From Ichthyophis bannanicus (taxonomy: Eukaryota > Chordata > Amphibia > Gymnophiona > Ichthyophiidae): DNA of 64,000 nucleotides. Of the stretch, positions 42,720 through 54,235 are shown piece by piece (the stretch's first letter is position 1; the number at the start of each line of letters is the position of its first letter). The stretch covers positions 908,207,309 to 908,271,308 of the forward strand of contig CM066035.1 of NCBI GenBank assembly GCA_033557465.1, given 5' to 3'. Position numbers and translations under genes: made by a program. The notes beneath the pieces are model-generated. The model worked only from the letters and a program-made list of their open reading frames with translations, was not told the DNA's origin and made no database searches.

Positions 42720-44418
42720 TGCCGCTGAATCCAACTGTGGAGGAAGAGGCTGATAGCATCAGCAGCTGTAGCTTTCCAGTTAGCTGTAAAATGCAGACTG
42801 TGACAACGCACCGCCTAGCCTGTGGCGTAAGCAGGCCAAGGGGATGTGAGCCACACAGTGGGGTGAGTTTAAAAGAGTCCTTGTTAGTGCTGAAGCCTTC
42901 CTACTGTAGTTGTGGAGTGAGTGACGACAGCCAAGGTTGGGTTTCCAAAGTAAGTAATGCTTTATTCATGCATAAGGTATTTGCACAAAGTATAGCAAAG
43001 GACACCGTACAGGACTTACTCCCCCGCCACAGAAGTATAATGGTAACCTTCTGTACCAAATAAAAGTTCAAGTGTTCATATAGCTTCTCCTGATACTTCT
43101 CAGGGACACATAAAATATTTACAAGCTTTCATCATTCTTCCAGCTTCATTACTACAACAGGGTTTCAATCCTCTAGTACTGCTTTCTCCGTATCTGCTGG
43201 TAATAAAGAATCTTTCTCCTGTTGTACTTCTTTCTAGTGTTAAACAGCTTCCCATAGAAATGGCAATCTCCACAACGCTGGCTTATTAATGACTGCCTTC
43301 TTGTGTAGGAGCAGTTTCTCTCTATTGCCTTCTATTCACAGCTGTACCACATGAAGCTTTGATTCATTCCATTCACTAGAACGCTGCTATCTCTCATGCA
43401 AGTTCTAGAACATTGGCTTAAGGCTTCACAGCACTCAATCATCAATTAGGAATACTTATGGTTCTTCACTCTAACATGCAAATTCCACATTCCATTTCTG
43501 ACTCACTGGAACTAGATAATGGAGCACCCAATTCCATTGCTTCCTCTTGGTTCTCAAAGGGTTCCCTTAGCTCTCTGCACGAATGCTGCCAATTATCCTC
43601 TTGCTGGCAAGCAGGTGTGTGCTCCTCTGAACTAGAGCTTAGGTCACGCTGTCTATACCATGGAAATGTTTGTAGCTTTCTAACAGGGACTTTTCTATAG
43701 TCCCTCCTCCTTCTATTAACTTTAGGTATATATTCAGGGTCTGGTTTACCCCTGCCTCTTTTAGCAAACAGTATATTGTCAGTTCCTATAGACTGACTTC
43801 TCTCAAAGCTATTTACTTTATAAGGCTTAGAAGAGTTTGCTCTGACCTGGTTTTTGCAGCGTCTGCCTCTGGGGAACTCCCCTGACTCCAAGTCAGTATT
43901 CCAGGCTTCTGAATCCAGCTCTGGGTCACCTCCAGGGTTTTCTCTCTCATGGAGCTGAGGTCTGCCTGTGTCTCTTCCTGGATCACTTGCAGGAACTCTC
44001 CCTTCCCTGGTTCTCTCCTTAGTTCCTCTGGGCTCAGCCTTTCTGCTTGCACTGCTCTGTAACCAGTTCCTCTCCTCCTCGATTCCTCTCTCGAGTCTGG
44101 ATCTCTCTCTGCCTCTGAATCCGAATCTGAATCTTTTGCTAACTGCTGCTTCCTGGTTATGAGTGCAGAGTGGCCCAATCCGGTCTGACTCCGCCCACCT
44201 CCCTGATTGGCTATGTCTCTGGGTTAGCCTAGAGCTAGGGTGTGGTTCTTTCCCTGCTCTTCTCTGCAGAGAATGTTTGTGAGCAGGAAACTTAACCCCT
44301 TCCTGTCCTGCCTCTCCAAGCCTCTGAGGTGACAGAAAGTGATTTAAACCCATTTTCTCCTGTTTCTGAGCCTCTGCCTTGTCACAAGACGCACGGGGAA
44401 CTACCACAGCAGTGGCTG
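42720..44418 (-). mobile_element. Unassigned block interrupting copy 8
   Basis: Sequence unlike the surrounding family separates two parts of copy 8, so it is probably an insertion. On the minus strand it holds the 43466-44422 frame, promoter-like CCAATCAGG plus GGGCGGAG (about 44170-44215) and AATAAA-like signals near 42960. An LTR or DIRS-type retroelement with only a gag-like region is possible, but I found no paired terminal repeats. Confidence 0.4.
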
Positions 44419-44422
44419 TCAT
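43466..44422 (-). CDS. Unidentified Ser/Glu/Arg-rich open frame
   Basis: The 318-codon minus-strand frame is the longest outside recognisable LINEs. It is hydrophilic, with RGRERSRLERGIEEERN near residue 104, a basic stretch NRRRRDYRKVPVRK near 235, and two acidic/serine clusters (SSSSEEH and SSSSESEMECG) near the end. There is no membrane segment and no domain I recognise. An overlapping second frame (43813-44178) carries KDSDSDSEAERDPDSREES, so a frameshift could have swapped parts. The N-terminal third crosses promoter-like sequence, and the true start may be later. A gag-like retroelement protein is one option; a chance frame is another. Confidence 0.3.
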   Translation of the reverse strand: MTATAVVVPRASCDKAEAQKQEKMGLNHFLSPQRLGEAGQEGVKFPAHKHSLQRRAGKEPHPSSRLTQRHSQSGRWAESDRIGPLCTHNQEAAVSKRFRFGFRGRERSRLERGIEEERNWLQSSASRKAEPRGTKERTREGRVPASDPGRDTGRPQLHERENPGGDPELDSEAWNTDLESGEFPRGRRCKNQVRANSSKPYKVNSFERSQSIGTDNILFAKRGRGKPDPEYIPKVNRRRRDYRKVPVRKLQTFPWYRQRDLSSSSEEHTPACQQEDNWQHSCRELREPFENQEEAMELGAPLSSSSESEMECGICMLE

Positions 44423-44793
44423 CCTCCCCTAGACGTATCGGTGGCAGGCGGTGATGAGGTACTTGCAGAGGCAGATAGTTGGGGAGGCTGTGTAGCACTC
44501 CATGTGTGCCTTTGCCCCCCCCATCCGAACCTTGTGGCCTAGGGCCCTGCCAAATCCGCATTTTGGACAGGCTGGGACTGTACACTACCACCACTGACAG
44601 CACGCGGGCATGTCAACATGGTATGGGGTTGTTGGCGGAGGGGGCAGCGGCACCTGCCTGCAGCAGCCCAAAGCCATGTCCTGGTCCTGTTGCCATGCGC
44701 ACTGCAACATTTGCCAAAGTCTATCTGATGGGGAGCATGTGAACCCCAGGGATTATTGCATTTATTTGGCAGGACTATGGTGCAACACACACA

Positions 44794-47105
44794 GGGGTAT
44801 GTTTACTAAACGGCGCTAACGGCGCAGCTGCGACGTTATCACGTGATACGTGATGTTAAAGCACGATAATCGTGCTTTACCATGCGAGAACGTCACGTAT
44901 CGTGCGATAATGTCTGCAGCGGCGTTAAGGTGCGCAGAGGGTGGAGTAAGGCTCCCCAGGGGCGGAGATGAGGGGTCAATGGGCAGAGAGTGGGTGGGGA
45001 GAGGCCCCATGCACACTAACGCCATGAAATAAAGGTCTGAAAATTAGCGCCAGTGAAAACCTCGCGCTACAGGCACATTTGCAGGAGAAAGAAACCATTT
45101 AGACTTTAGCTTGAAACATAGGCATCATTGTAAATAAACTGTAGAAATGTAACCCCAGTTAAATCCAAGTTTTAATTCCCGGTCCACTGTAAATACCATG
45201 CGGACCCTCCGCACGGTATATTGTTTCTGTTGAATGTACACTGCACTGATATGAATAGCGCAGTATATAAGAGAAGTTAAATAAATAAATAAAATAAATA
45301 AATTTCAGTCAGCAATGTACAGCAAAGCCAGGGAAACTCAGAAGAGTGATAGTAGTGATACATGTGCAGGAACCAAAAAGGCAACTAACATATTAAATGA
45401 CCAGAACCACATTTGAAATCCCCATAACCAAGCTGGCCAATAGTGCTACTAATGATAAACATAAAACAACACTACTGACAAAGCGTAAAAAGGAAGATAT
45501 TATGTTTGGAAGGGGCTATGCTCTGTCCCCCTACAAAGTGAATGATCCCACAGTGAAATAGCAGTGATCAGGGTTTTGTCATTTATATTGGGCAGGTTTG
45601 TTATGCTGTGGTCCAGCTGGGGTACAATGCGGACTAGGCAGATGCCTAAGTGGCACATAGGAATGCCGAAACTGTAAAGCAGCAAGACAGCAACTGATGA
45701 GGGTCCAACATGGACACGAGTGTGTGTCCCACAGTGTCACAGGGGATATTACCCATCAGGTACCCCCAAGGGCACATAACATTGGCAGGTTGTGCACAGA
45801 TAGGGGTGGTTGGCAACCCAGCCCCCCACACTGGTCCTGATCACAGTGCTGACATTGCTAAACTGTGCAGGAGGTAGTAGTAGTGCCCTGGTGAGAACTG
45901 CAGCTCAATGCCGGGGCCAACAGCCTGACTCTCCATGCATCTTTGGATTGTGGAGCCTGTGTGAGTGTGTGTTTGTACCCCTGTTTGCCGCTGCTTTGGG
46001 TTTTGCACATGTTGCTGTTGAATCTGCATTGTAGGGTAAAATATAGGGACATGATCTGCAGGAACCACAGCTTGGGCTTGAATGTGTGACCTTCTGCTTC
46101 TGGACATACCGGCTGGGTGTATTGCACCACACTGTTGCTACAGATGCATGGTGGTCCCTGGGGCTACCTGTACTTTTCCTCAGCCAGACCTTTTATGTTG
46201 CACTGCACACCATGTACTAGTACAGGGCATGGCCTAGGTCCACTGCAGGCAGGTGCCACTGCCCCCTCCAGCACGGGCACACCCCCTCCCCCCACCATGC
46301 TGACATGGCCATATGCTGTCGGTGCTGGTAGTGCGCAGTCCCAGGCCATCCACTGTGTGGGTAGGTGGTCGCCTAGGGAGCGGAGTCTGGGGCATGGGAC
46401 ATACATGAGCATCCTCACATCTCCCCCATCACCGGCTACCAATAGTCTGTCTCTTCCGCTTGGGGGAGGGTTGGCTGGGGAGATGTCAGGTCAGTGCCCT
46501 GGCAACCGTTAGCTCGGGTGGACCAGGTAGATGTAGGTGGATTGTGTTTGGCTTTTGTCAGCTGCTGTCATGCTGATTTCCGGTTTCTATGTTCCTAGGC
46601 GCCCGCCTAATCCACCCTGTGCCCCATCTGACCCCGCTACATGTCCCGCCTGCAGCCCCCTATGCCCCACTTGCATCATCGCCATAGTGGCCTTTCATAC
46701 TTGGGCACTATGCTGTTGCTGGAAATGGAGCACTACTATCACGTTTCTTGGGCTCCCTGTCTATGCTGTCTATGTCTATGCTGTACATTGCTGACACTTA
46801 AATGGTTTCTCTCTCCTGCAAATGTGCATCTAACGGCAGGTTTTCATTCGCGGTAGGATTCAGCCCTTCAGTTCAGCGTGTTAGTGTGCAGGGATCCTCT
46901 CCCCGCCCACTCCCCGCCCATTGACCCCTTCCCCCTGCCCTCTCTCCACCCTCTGCGGTGTTTACCGCGGCTGGGGACGTTAACGATTGTTAAGTAATGT
47001 TAACGCGCATTAACATTACATACCGTGCGTTAGCGTTACCTAACGATTGTTAACGTTACATAGCACGCGGTCTGTAATGTTACCGCTGTTTAGTAAACAT
47101 ACCCC
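44794..47105. mobile_element. Harbinger-like composite, copy 9, GC box at both ends
   Basis: GGGGTATGTTTACTAAACGG opens and TGTTTAGTAAACATACCCC closes it. Unlike all other copies, both ends are of the GC-box type (44935-45005 and 46895-46965), so two half-elements meet head to head near 45790-45800. A SINE tail is inserted at 45095-45304 and an internal tRNA-like box lies at about 46060-46142 (minus). Left flank ACA and right flank TAA do not match, supporting rearrangement rather than simple insertion. Confidence 0.65.
45095..45304 (+). repeat. SINE 3' portion inserted in copy 9
   Basis: The family phrase AAACCATTTCAGTCAGCAAT is split: CCATTT, then 200 bases ending CACTGATATGAATAGCGCAG and TAAATAAATAAA, then ATTTCAGTCAGC. 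ATTT is the probable target duplication. The 3' end matches 6392-6465. Confidence 0.65.
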
Positions 47106-47139
47106 TAAGACGGTTTAGTAAACATACCCCTAAGACTCT
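47106..47139. repeat. Duplicated terminal stub after copy 9
   Basis: TAAGACGGTTTAGTAAACATACCCCTAAGAC repeats the last bases of copy 9 with the same TAAG flank, giving two tandem terminal ends 25 bases apart. Confidence 0.75.
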
Positions 47140-47700
47140 TACCATAGATTAATTCTTTTCTGGAAGAATCTCATTTTGCAAATTCTTGCTCAAGCCATTC
47201 TGCTTTCTCAACTAGAAAACTATTGTAATATATAATATTTAGGTTTACCTATAAAGCAAATATCTAGATCACAAGTACTCCAGAATAGGGCTGCAAAATT
47301 AATATAAAAAATACATGCATCTCCTTATTTAATTTGTTTACACCTGTTGCCAATCCATATTGAATTGAAATTCAAATTGTTGTGCTTAGTTTTTAAAATA
47401 TTAAATGATCAGGTTCCTTTTATATGTATAATATGCTTGAATTCTACCAATTTAGTAGGGCTCAAGTCATTAAATTAACTTATCCATCTATATCTAAACT
47501 TAAATTAAGGAAGACTTAAGATAAATTATTTTCTTAACAGGCTTGCATGGAATGGAATGCTTTACCTAAAGAATTGATTTTTGAAGATAATTATATGGAT
47601 TTTAGATGCACTTTAAAAACCTTTTTATTTTCTACTTTTTTAAAAAGTTTAATTTGTTTTCAGATTTTAAGCTTTGCATTTCTTTATTTTAATTTGCTGA
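47140..47700 (+). pseudogene. Degenerate L2-type RT C-terminal fragment
   Basis: Across shifting plus-strand frames the sequence reads like the L2 C-terminal region: LQNRAAKLI, HLLPIHIELKFKLLCLVFK, VIKLTYPSISKLK and, in an open stretch from 47547, MEWNALPKELI. These match the order QNAAARLL, HWLPV.RI.FKILLL and WN.LP of L2 polymerases. Stops are frequent, so it is old. Confidence 0.6.
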
Positions 47701-48640
47701 GCCTATGGGGGTCATTTAAGAAGCTGCATTTGCGCTTTGGATGTTTGAAAATGAGTACATAGGTGTCCCAATCATGGAGACGTCTCTGTGGCCATTTTAC
47801 TAAAAGGTTATAGAGACATCCCTGGCACAGACGGCCATCTAGGATAGTGCCATGGAACTGGTATGTCTAGAACATTCTGAAGACCTTAGACATGCATGCT
47901 CAATTTCAGAAGTGGCCGGCACATCACTTCCCTCATCCAAGTCTACACCTGCTCCAAGGCATGAATAGGCATTTGAAAAGTGCTTGTTTTACCAGTTAAG
48001 CATCTGGAGGGTCTAGAGGAGATGGTACTCTAATATCCCCAGTACTGTCCACAGTTGTAAAGACAATGGATAGATATTGGGGAAAGCTGCTTTGTGGTTC
48101 TCCCTCTGTCAAATGTCTCTGCTAGCAGAATGGCAGGCTGGGACACATTCCCTGTCTGGAATACCGCAATAGGGATGCCTATGAAGCCGTCTCCGACGAT
48201 GTCCATATTGGGTATGTTCTTGTTTCTGGAATTGTGATTGAATTTGGAAGTGCCTGGCGTTTTTTTGAAACTTTTTCACCTGGATGTACAGATTGTGCCT
48301 GGACGCCATTTCTAAAATGTGCCTTTATATGTCTATTTTAGATTTATAAGCCCCCTTCTGTGTGGTTCTAGCAGCCACCTCACAAGCAGACAAGGGAGCA
48401 TACCAATCCAATGAGCCTTTTGTTCAGTCTTTAGTCTGGGGCTCATGAATGTTTAATACTAGGTTTCTTTTAATGGGGACTGTCATAAGCCAGGAGGCCC
48501 TTGACACTCTATACTCTCCCTCCACTCCCTTCTCAAATAACTGAGTCCAGGCCATAAACTGTGTTCTGAACAAAGGGTTTACTTCAAGTTTAGGGTCACT
48601 GAGTAGAACAACAATAACAATTACCAGAAATAGCAAACAA
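47701..48640. other. Spacer, nothing recognised
   Basis: Mixed-composition DNA with short frames only. The phrase GGGGGTCATTTAAGAAGC at 47708 resembles a repeat terminus, but no partner was found. Confidence 0.45.
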
Positions 48641-48937
48641 TTTATTTATTTATTTTCATTCTCTTATATACCGCGCTATTCTGCATCAGTGCGGTTTACA
48701 TTGAACAAACTGAAATTATATTGAACAGGGCATTATAACTTGGAGATAACTATTTTACAGGGAACATGAGCTATGGAGGGTTAAGTGGCTTGCCCAAGAC
48801 CACAAGGAGCACCTGTGGAACTAGAAACCCCAGTCCTTCCGGCTCAAGGTTGCTGTCCTCTAGTGGGATTTGAAACCCCAACCTTCTGGCCTGAAGTACC
48901 TTGCCCCAACCACTAGGCCACTCCTCCACTCCACAAT
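48641..48937 (-). repeat. Full-length tRNA-derived SINE, inverted
   Basis: From the tail (TTTATTTATTTATTTT, then ATATACCGCGCTATTCTGCA) through TTGAACAGGGCATTATAAC and GGTTAAGTGGCTTGCCCAAG to the head, with B box GGTTTCAAATCC and A box TGGCCTAGTGG on the minus strand. It has the best-preserved 3' end of this SINE family in the window, about 297 bases. Confidence 0.85.
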
Positions 48938-50068
48938 AACTATGTTACAAGCAGTTAACTTCCTCTTCTCAATCAAAATGGCTACAAATAGATTACTTCT
49001 TTCTTCTCTCAGTTTTGGTATGTTTACCAACCTTCTTTTAGTTGCTCTTTATCTTAATCTGAATAAGCACTCCTTTATTCACCACTTGCACACTTTGTTA
49101 ATCTAGTTTCTTTACCACATATGCACCTTATTATTTAGTCTAGTTTTCTTGAGTGGAAATCCCTCTCTCCTCTTTCTAGTGCTTTTCCCGTGTACCCGAA
49201 TCTGTATTTGAAGCAATCACAGGTTCACACTACTATGCTGGATGTCTCACTTGGATCCGGTGCCACTAGTATAGGTTGGTTGCTTGGATTCCTTCTCTTC
49301 CTGAGAACTGGCCCCCAGAGCTGCTATCCAAGGCTCCTGGCTCTGATGAACTGGAAGGCTTGGTTGCTGGTACAATTCTTAGAACCTCGTCACAGGTTGA
49401 GTTACTTTCCTTCTGTGACAGTGAAATGTTGACAGGTTTTGCACAGACATCAACCCTCTGCTCTCTTCTCCTATGCAGCTGCTCAAACTCTGTTGCACCC
49501 TCTGGATAATATGCATGGCTAGGTGCAAAAGATTCCTCTTCTCCTTTTTAGTGCAGTAGCTGTGTGCCAAAGACTCTTGCCCATACAGGCAGAAGCTTTA
49601 CTCTCTCTTTGTGGTGCTATGGTTGTATGCCAAAGACAGAGTTCTATCTTTGGGAGTGGTTTATCTACAAAGTGGGATTTTCTACCCAGAGGAGTCTCCT
49701 CCCAGCATGAAATGACTGGCAGCAAGAACCTCCCCTATTATGGAAAATGTTAGACGTTTCTCTAATATTTAGTAGGGACAATGGATAGTGCTGCTGCTCT
49801 ACAGATTTTTTTAAAGTTTTCTTGAGCAGTGAAAATTCTGATGTAATTGCCCATAATGCGGATTAATGGAAGATATGAGTTGTGATCTATCACGGACATG
49901 TAGGACTCTGCACTGGTTTTACCAGGACATGCACAGGCTACACTAACTGGTACAGGGATAGCTTATTCAGCCACATTAGGTTCTGCCTCCCAGATCTCCA
50001 CTCTATCAACCATAAGGGAAGATGTAGGGTTTGGTACACTTCCTGCGGTAGTCTTTGTACACTTGACT
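48938..50068. other. Spacer, nothing recognised
   Basis: A partly duplicated phrase (GTGTGCCAAAGACTCTTGCC near 49562 and GTATGCCAAAGACAGAGTTC near 49624) is the only structure. Frames of up to 80 codons lack domains, and I do not support any as a gene. Confidence 0.4.
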
Positions 50069-51666
50069 TGCATTGTGTTCAACATTATTGACAATCTTGC
50101 AGTTCAACCCCTTAATATCCAATATCTCCTTAAAAAATAGACTGATGAAATGGCTTTGGACTATATATGCACACATATTTGACACATAAAAGAATCAAAT
50201 AAAACAAGACCAATTAAAAAGAAATAGGAAATAGTATAAAAATGGGACATTGCCAGGACATGCTTAATTGGCACCCTTATAAACAATTCAAGTCAGTTTG
50301 AACAGAAGAACTACATTCCCACTGCAGTAAAATTAGGCGCACCTGTGATCAATTGTCAGTGCTCACAAGACTTGAATCAACTAAAGAATGATGGCTCTAA
50401 TGTTTAAAATGGCCACATTCACTCCCTGTTCAATTTTCAAAATGGTGAAAACAAGAGAGCTGCTTGCGATCGTCAAAAAAGCCATCATCACCAAACTTCA
50501 AAAGGGTACAAGGCCATCTCCAAAGACCATGGGATTCCTGTGTCTACAGTTTGCAGTGTTATTAAGAGTTTTTTTGCTTGTGGAACCATCAAGAGCCCCC
50601 AGGAATGGTGGGAAAAGGAAAATTAATCCAATAAGTCTTCGAAGGTTAGTGTGAACTGTTGGAAAAACACCACATACAACATCCAAAGAGCTTAAGGCTG
50701 ACCTGGAGCAATCTGGAGCGGTGGTTTCAACCCGCACCATATGCCTCACACTAAACAAAGAAGGACTTCATGAGCGAAGGTCAAGGAAGATCACACTGCT
50801 CAAAGACAGACATAAAAAGGCACACATGATCTTTGCCCAAACCCATCTTGAGAAACCACAATTGTTCTTGGAAAATATTCTGTGGACAGATGAGACCACA
50901 CTTGAGCTCTTTGGAAATACAGACGAGTGATACATTTACAGGCAAAGAAATGAAGCATATAAGGAAAAAACACCTTTCCTACAGTTAAATATGGGGGAGG
51001 TTCCATAATGTTGTAGGACTGTTTTGCTGCCTCAGGAACTGGAGGCCTGGAGCGTATTAAAAGAATCATGAAGTTAGAGGACTTTGGAGCAAAACGTGCT
51101 ACTTAGTATCAGAAAGCTAGGTCTGGATCGAAGGACATTGGTCCTCCAGCAGGACAATGACCCAAAACATACATCCATAAGTACAAAAGAATGGTTAAAA
51201 AGGAAGAAATTGACTGTTTTAAACTGGCCAGCGGTGAGTTCTGATCTCAGTCCAATTGAGAACCTTTGGAAAGAGCTGAAATCTGCCATTGGTAAAAGGA
51301 ATCCTGGAAATATTCATGAGCTGGAACAAATTACAGTTGAAGGATAGGAGAATCTACCAGCATACAGATGTATGAATCTCATAGATGGCAACAAGAAATG
51401 TTTGGGTGTTATCATCACTGCCAAAGATTGTGAAAACAAATATTTGTGAAGGATGCTATTAATCCTGTCCAGGTCATATTTTATTTTTTTCTCAGAAATT
51501 ACTACATGTAAGTTGCAAAGCCATCTTGTTTTTTGTTGTATACCTTTGAACATACAAGTAAAATATTATGATGACATACAGTTGAAATATTTCCAGTTAT
51601 TTCTGAAGATATTGTACACAACATACCTAAAATGCAAAGGTACCAATAATGTTGACCACAACTGTA
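50069..51666 (+). mobile_element. Tc1/mariner transposon, inactive
   Basis: Left CATTGTGTTCAACATTATTG (from 50071) and right CAATAATGTTGACCACAACT (inverse) form the visible inverted termini, with a TA at the right edge. The 1.6-kb length and the transposase remnant between fit a Tc1 element. Only about 25 bases of terminal match are seen, with several mismatches. Confidence 0.8.
50440..51346 (+). pseudogene. Broken Tc1 transposase (DD34E)
   Basis: The N-terminal part MVKTRELLAIVKKAIITKLQ enters a shifted frame (KAISKDHGIPVSTVCSVIKSF, helix-turn-helix region) near 50505. The catalytic core returns in frame: WTDETTLELFG (first Asp, about 50885), VLQQDNDPKHTS (second Asp, about 51145) and SPIENLW (Glu, about 51255), with exactly 34 residues between the second Asp and the Glu. 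Several frameshifts and stops separate these motifs, so it cannot make an active enzyme although all three catalytic residues survive. Confidence 0.85.
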
Positions 51667-52654
51667 TAATCTCAGTCAGCTAGAGCCATTCGACATTGGT
51701 CTATTCTCGAAGGGTGGTATAAACCACAATGGCCTCCACTCTGGTTTCAGTTTTTTCCTTTGAGGGCTGTGGGGACATCCTGTAGACCTTAATGCTCTTA
51801 AGGTTACTTCTCTTGAAACCTGTGGCTGACTAAGAATATTCACTGGTAGTTTCCCCTCAGAGTTTCCTCTTGGCTCCTCTTTAAGCTGCACTGTCTCTGC
51901 CCCGCTCCACAGTTACCTCATGGGTACCTAGAACTCACTGAATATTGCTGAGATTGACTGAGTTAAGGTAGGATACTTGATCAGGATCTCACTATAGGTT
52001 TTTGCTGTTACATCCCCAAATATATCAGATAGATGGCCAAGAAGACATCATTATATCATGGACTGGTTTTGCAGCCATATCGGACTCAGAGGTTCCTGTC
52101 CCACCATCCTTACTCAGCTCATCTAGCATCACAGAGAACTGTTGCCTACTAGGTCCTTCTTCACCCCATGACCATGCAGAATGAACCCTGGACCCTGTGA
52201 AGATAACCACACTTACCCAGGTCTACTTTGATGCAGTTTTGGTCTCTGCTACCTATCTTACTGGAACTGACTGTCTTGTCCTTGGCTCAATGGATTCCTC
52301 CACTGGCAAGAACACTAACGAGGTCACAGTAAATGCTTTGGTTCAGGTTCATAAACTGGGCGTTAGCAGTCTATGCACCTGAGCCTCATGTGGATAAAAG
52401 CACTGTGGACACTCCATACATCCCATATTTTCTAGGCCCTTAAGGACTATCCTGTCCCTCCTGAACTTGGGGAAATAGTGTGATCAAGAGGTCCTCTGAA
52501 TTCAATTTTTCTAGACTCTCCATTGCAGCCACCAGGATAGGATCCATTATGGCAAGATGTTTTCCTTGGAATGCACTTAAACATGATGCCTATGTGTAAA
52601 TAGTTCCCCCCTGTTAGTCAAGTTTTTAGTACCCGTTCTCTGTAAACACAGAGT
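51667..52654. other. Spacer, nothing recognised
   Basis: Near-balanced composition with frames of 60-71 codons and no domain. No repeat ends found. Confidence 0.4.
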
Positions 52655-52772
52655 GGCTTGCTGCCCTGTTGTGAGTTTATGTTCCATGTAAACCGCACTG
52701 ATGCCGAATAGCGCGGTATATAAGAGACTGTAAATAAATAAATAAATAAAAAAAACAAATAAATAAATAAAT
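52655..52772 (+). repeat. SINE 3' end with TAAA tail
   Basis: GTAAACCGCACTGATGCCGA, ATAGCGCGGTATATAAGAGA and about eight TAAA-type units. It matches the tail of the inverted SINE at 48641. Confidence 0.75.
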
Positions 52773-53725
52773 GCCTTCTTGTACGTTGGCATGAATAGAG
52801 GGGACGATAGTGGCAAGCTCTTTCCTTGTGGCGTATTGTGATCAGTGCTCAGCATACTTATTCTAAAGCATGGGGATCCTGATGTCATCCTGCTTCTCAT
52901 TTGCTGCTCCTATGCCTTTGGGTAAGTCACTTTTGCAATGGTGCCAAATTTTCATGGGCTTGGTGGGCCACTAGCAAGTTTTGGTGATCATCTTGGATCT
53001 CCAGTTTGTAGCGACTCACCTGTATCTTGTGAAAAATTAGTCCAGACACTGCACTTAAAAAACTGAAGGTAACAAATCCATTCAAAATGTGAAACCAGTC
53101 ACCAGGTCCCTGTTTGGTGCCATTTGCATGCATCCCCCTATGATGGGGTGAGGTAGCCCATGAAGGGTACACAAAAAGATATGAAAACACAGAGAGAATA
53201 AATTTATAAGGGGTGCCTAGATTAACCCACATTTTACACACTCCAATCACACCTTTTTTATAAAGTACGTATGTATTTTACTTTATAAAATAGGGGCTTA
53301 AGTAGTAGGAAATGCAAGCCAGATCTGGGAACGATCACTTACACCAGTCCTATGGTTGGCATAAATGACTGTGCATATCTTATGCATTTATGGATGTATT
53401 TTATAAAGTATGTGTGTAAATGGATGCTTCATCTAAGCTCCACCTATTTGAACACCCACATTGAAAGTGCATGCCATCGGCCTAACGTGCCTGCTTATAG
53501 AATAACGACCATTCATGAGCATTCATGTCATTAAATATACATGATTTCCACATGTTGATGGCATGCATTTTTATGCCACTCCTCATTAAATGACCCCCAA
53601 CCTAAAAAGGGGATTCTGGAGGATAGGGAAAGTAGAATGCCCAAGGCCTTCAGTGGTTGACTCTAGAATTGCTCCCCAAACCCCCAGAAAAGCTCTGAAA
53701 GAAAGTGAGGTCCATCCCAGGGATA
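52773..53725. other. Spacer, nothing recognised
   Basis: A short phrase, AAATAGGGGCTTAAG near 53287 with TTAAATGACCCCCAA near 53585, loosely suggests an old inverted-end element. I cannot support more. Confidence 0.4.
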
Positions 53726-54235
53726 CAAACATAGAAACATGATGACAGAAAAAGACCACATGGCCTATCTAGTCTGCTCTTCCATATCATCTACTACAAG
53801 AGTCCCCTTTTATCCTTTAGAGAGCCTCTGTGTTTGTCCCATGCTTTTTTGAATTTAGATACTGTCCTCATCTCTACCACCTCCACTGGGAGACTATTCC
53901 ACGCATCTACCACTCTTTCCAAAAAGAAATATTTCCTCATATTACTCCTGAGTCTACCCCTTTCACCCTCATTCTATGTCCCCTCGTAGTAGAGTTTGCT
54001 TTCAATCGAAAGAGGCTCTCCTCCTGTGCATTTATGCTATGGAGGTCTTTAAATGTCTCATTCATATCACCTCTATATCGCCTTTCCTCTAAAGTATACA
54101 TATTAAAATCCTTAAGTTTGTCCTTATATACTTTATAACGAAGACCATTAACCATTTTAGTAGCCACCCTCTGCACAGACTCCAACCTCTTTATATCCTT
54201 TTGAAGGTGCGGTCTCCAGAATTGGTGATTCAATA
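53726..54235 (-). pseudogene. CR1-type LINE, 5'-truncated, same family as 61668
   Basis: The minus strand encodes FWRPHLQKDIKRLESVQRVA, MYTLEERRYRGDMNETFKD and a RMRVKG motif, aligning residue by residue with the C-terminal end of the 61743 frame. The 3' UTR keeps the phrase inverse to AAGACCACATGGCCTATCTA and the octamer tail (inverse of CATAGAAACATG). About 100 codons remain, with substitutions and a frame break. Confidence 0.85.

Larger units (their letters stand above)
41603..44793 (-). mobile_element. Divergent Harbinger-like element, copy 8, heavily interrupted
   Basis: GGGCCTGTTTACTAAAGGGTG and a diverged GC box (about 41710-41750) open it. The family body (CAGACAGTGATAGTAGTGCT and following) is cut by a CR1 fragment (42058-42585), then at about 42720-44418 by an unassigned block. 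Typical interior sequence (CATGTCAACATGGTATGG, CACTGCAAC) returns at 44420-44790. Copy 9 begins there inside its tRNA-like region. No right terminus remains. Confidence 0.5.

Noticed and set aside
42720..44418. LTR retrotransposon with paired LTRs
   Set aside because: I found no matching repeats at the two sides and no polymerase motifs. Only a weak gag-like frame and promoter-like motifs exist, so the class is left open.
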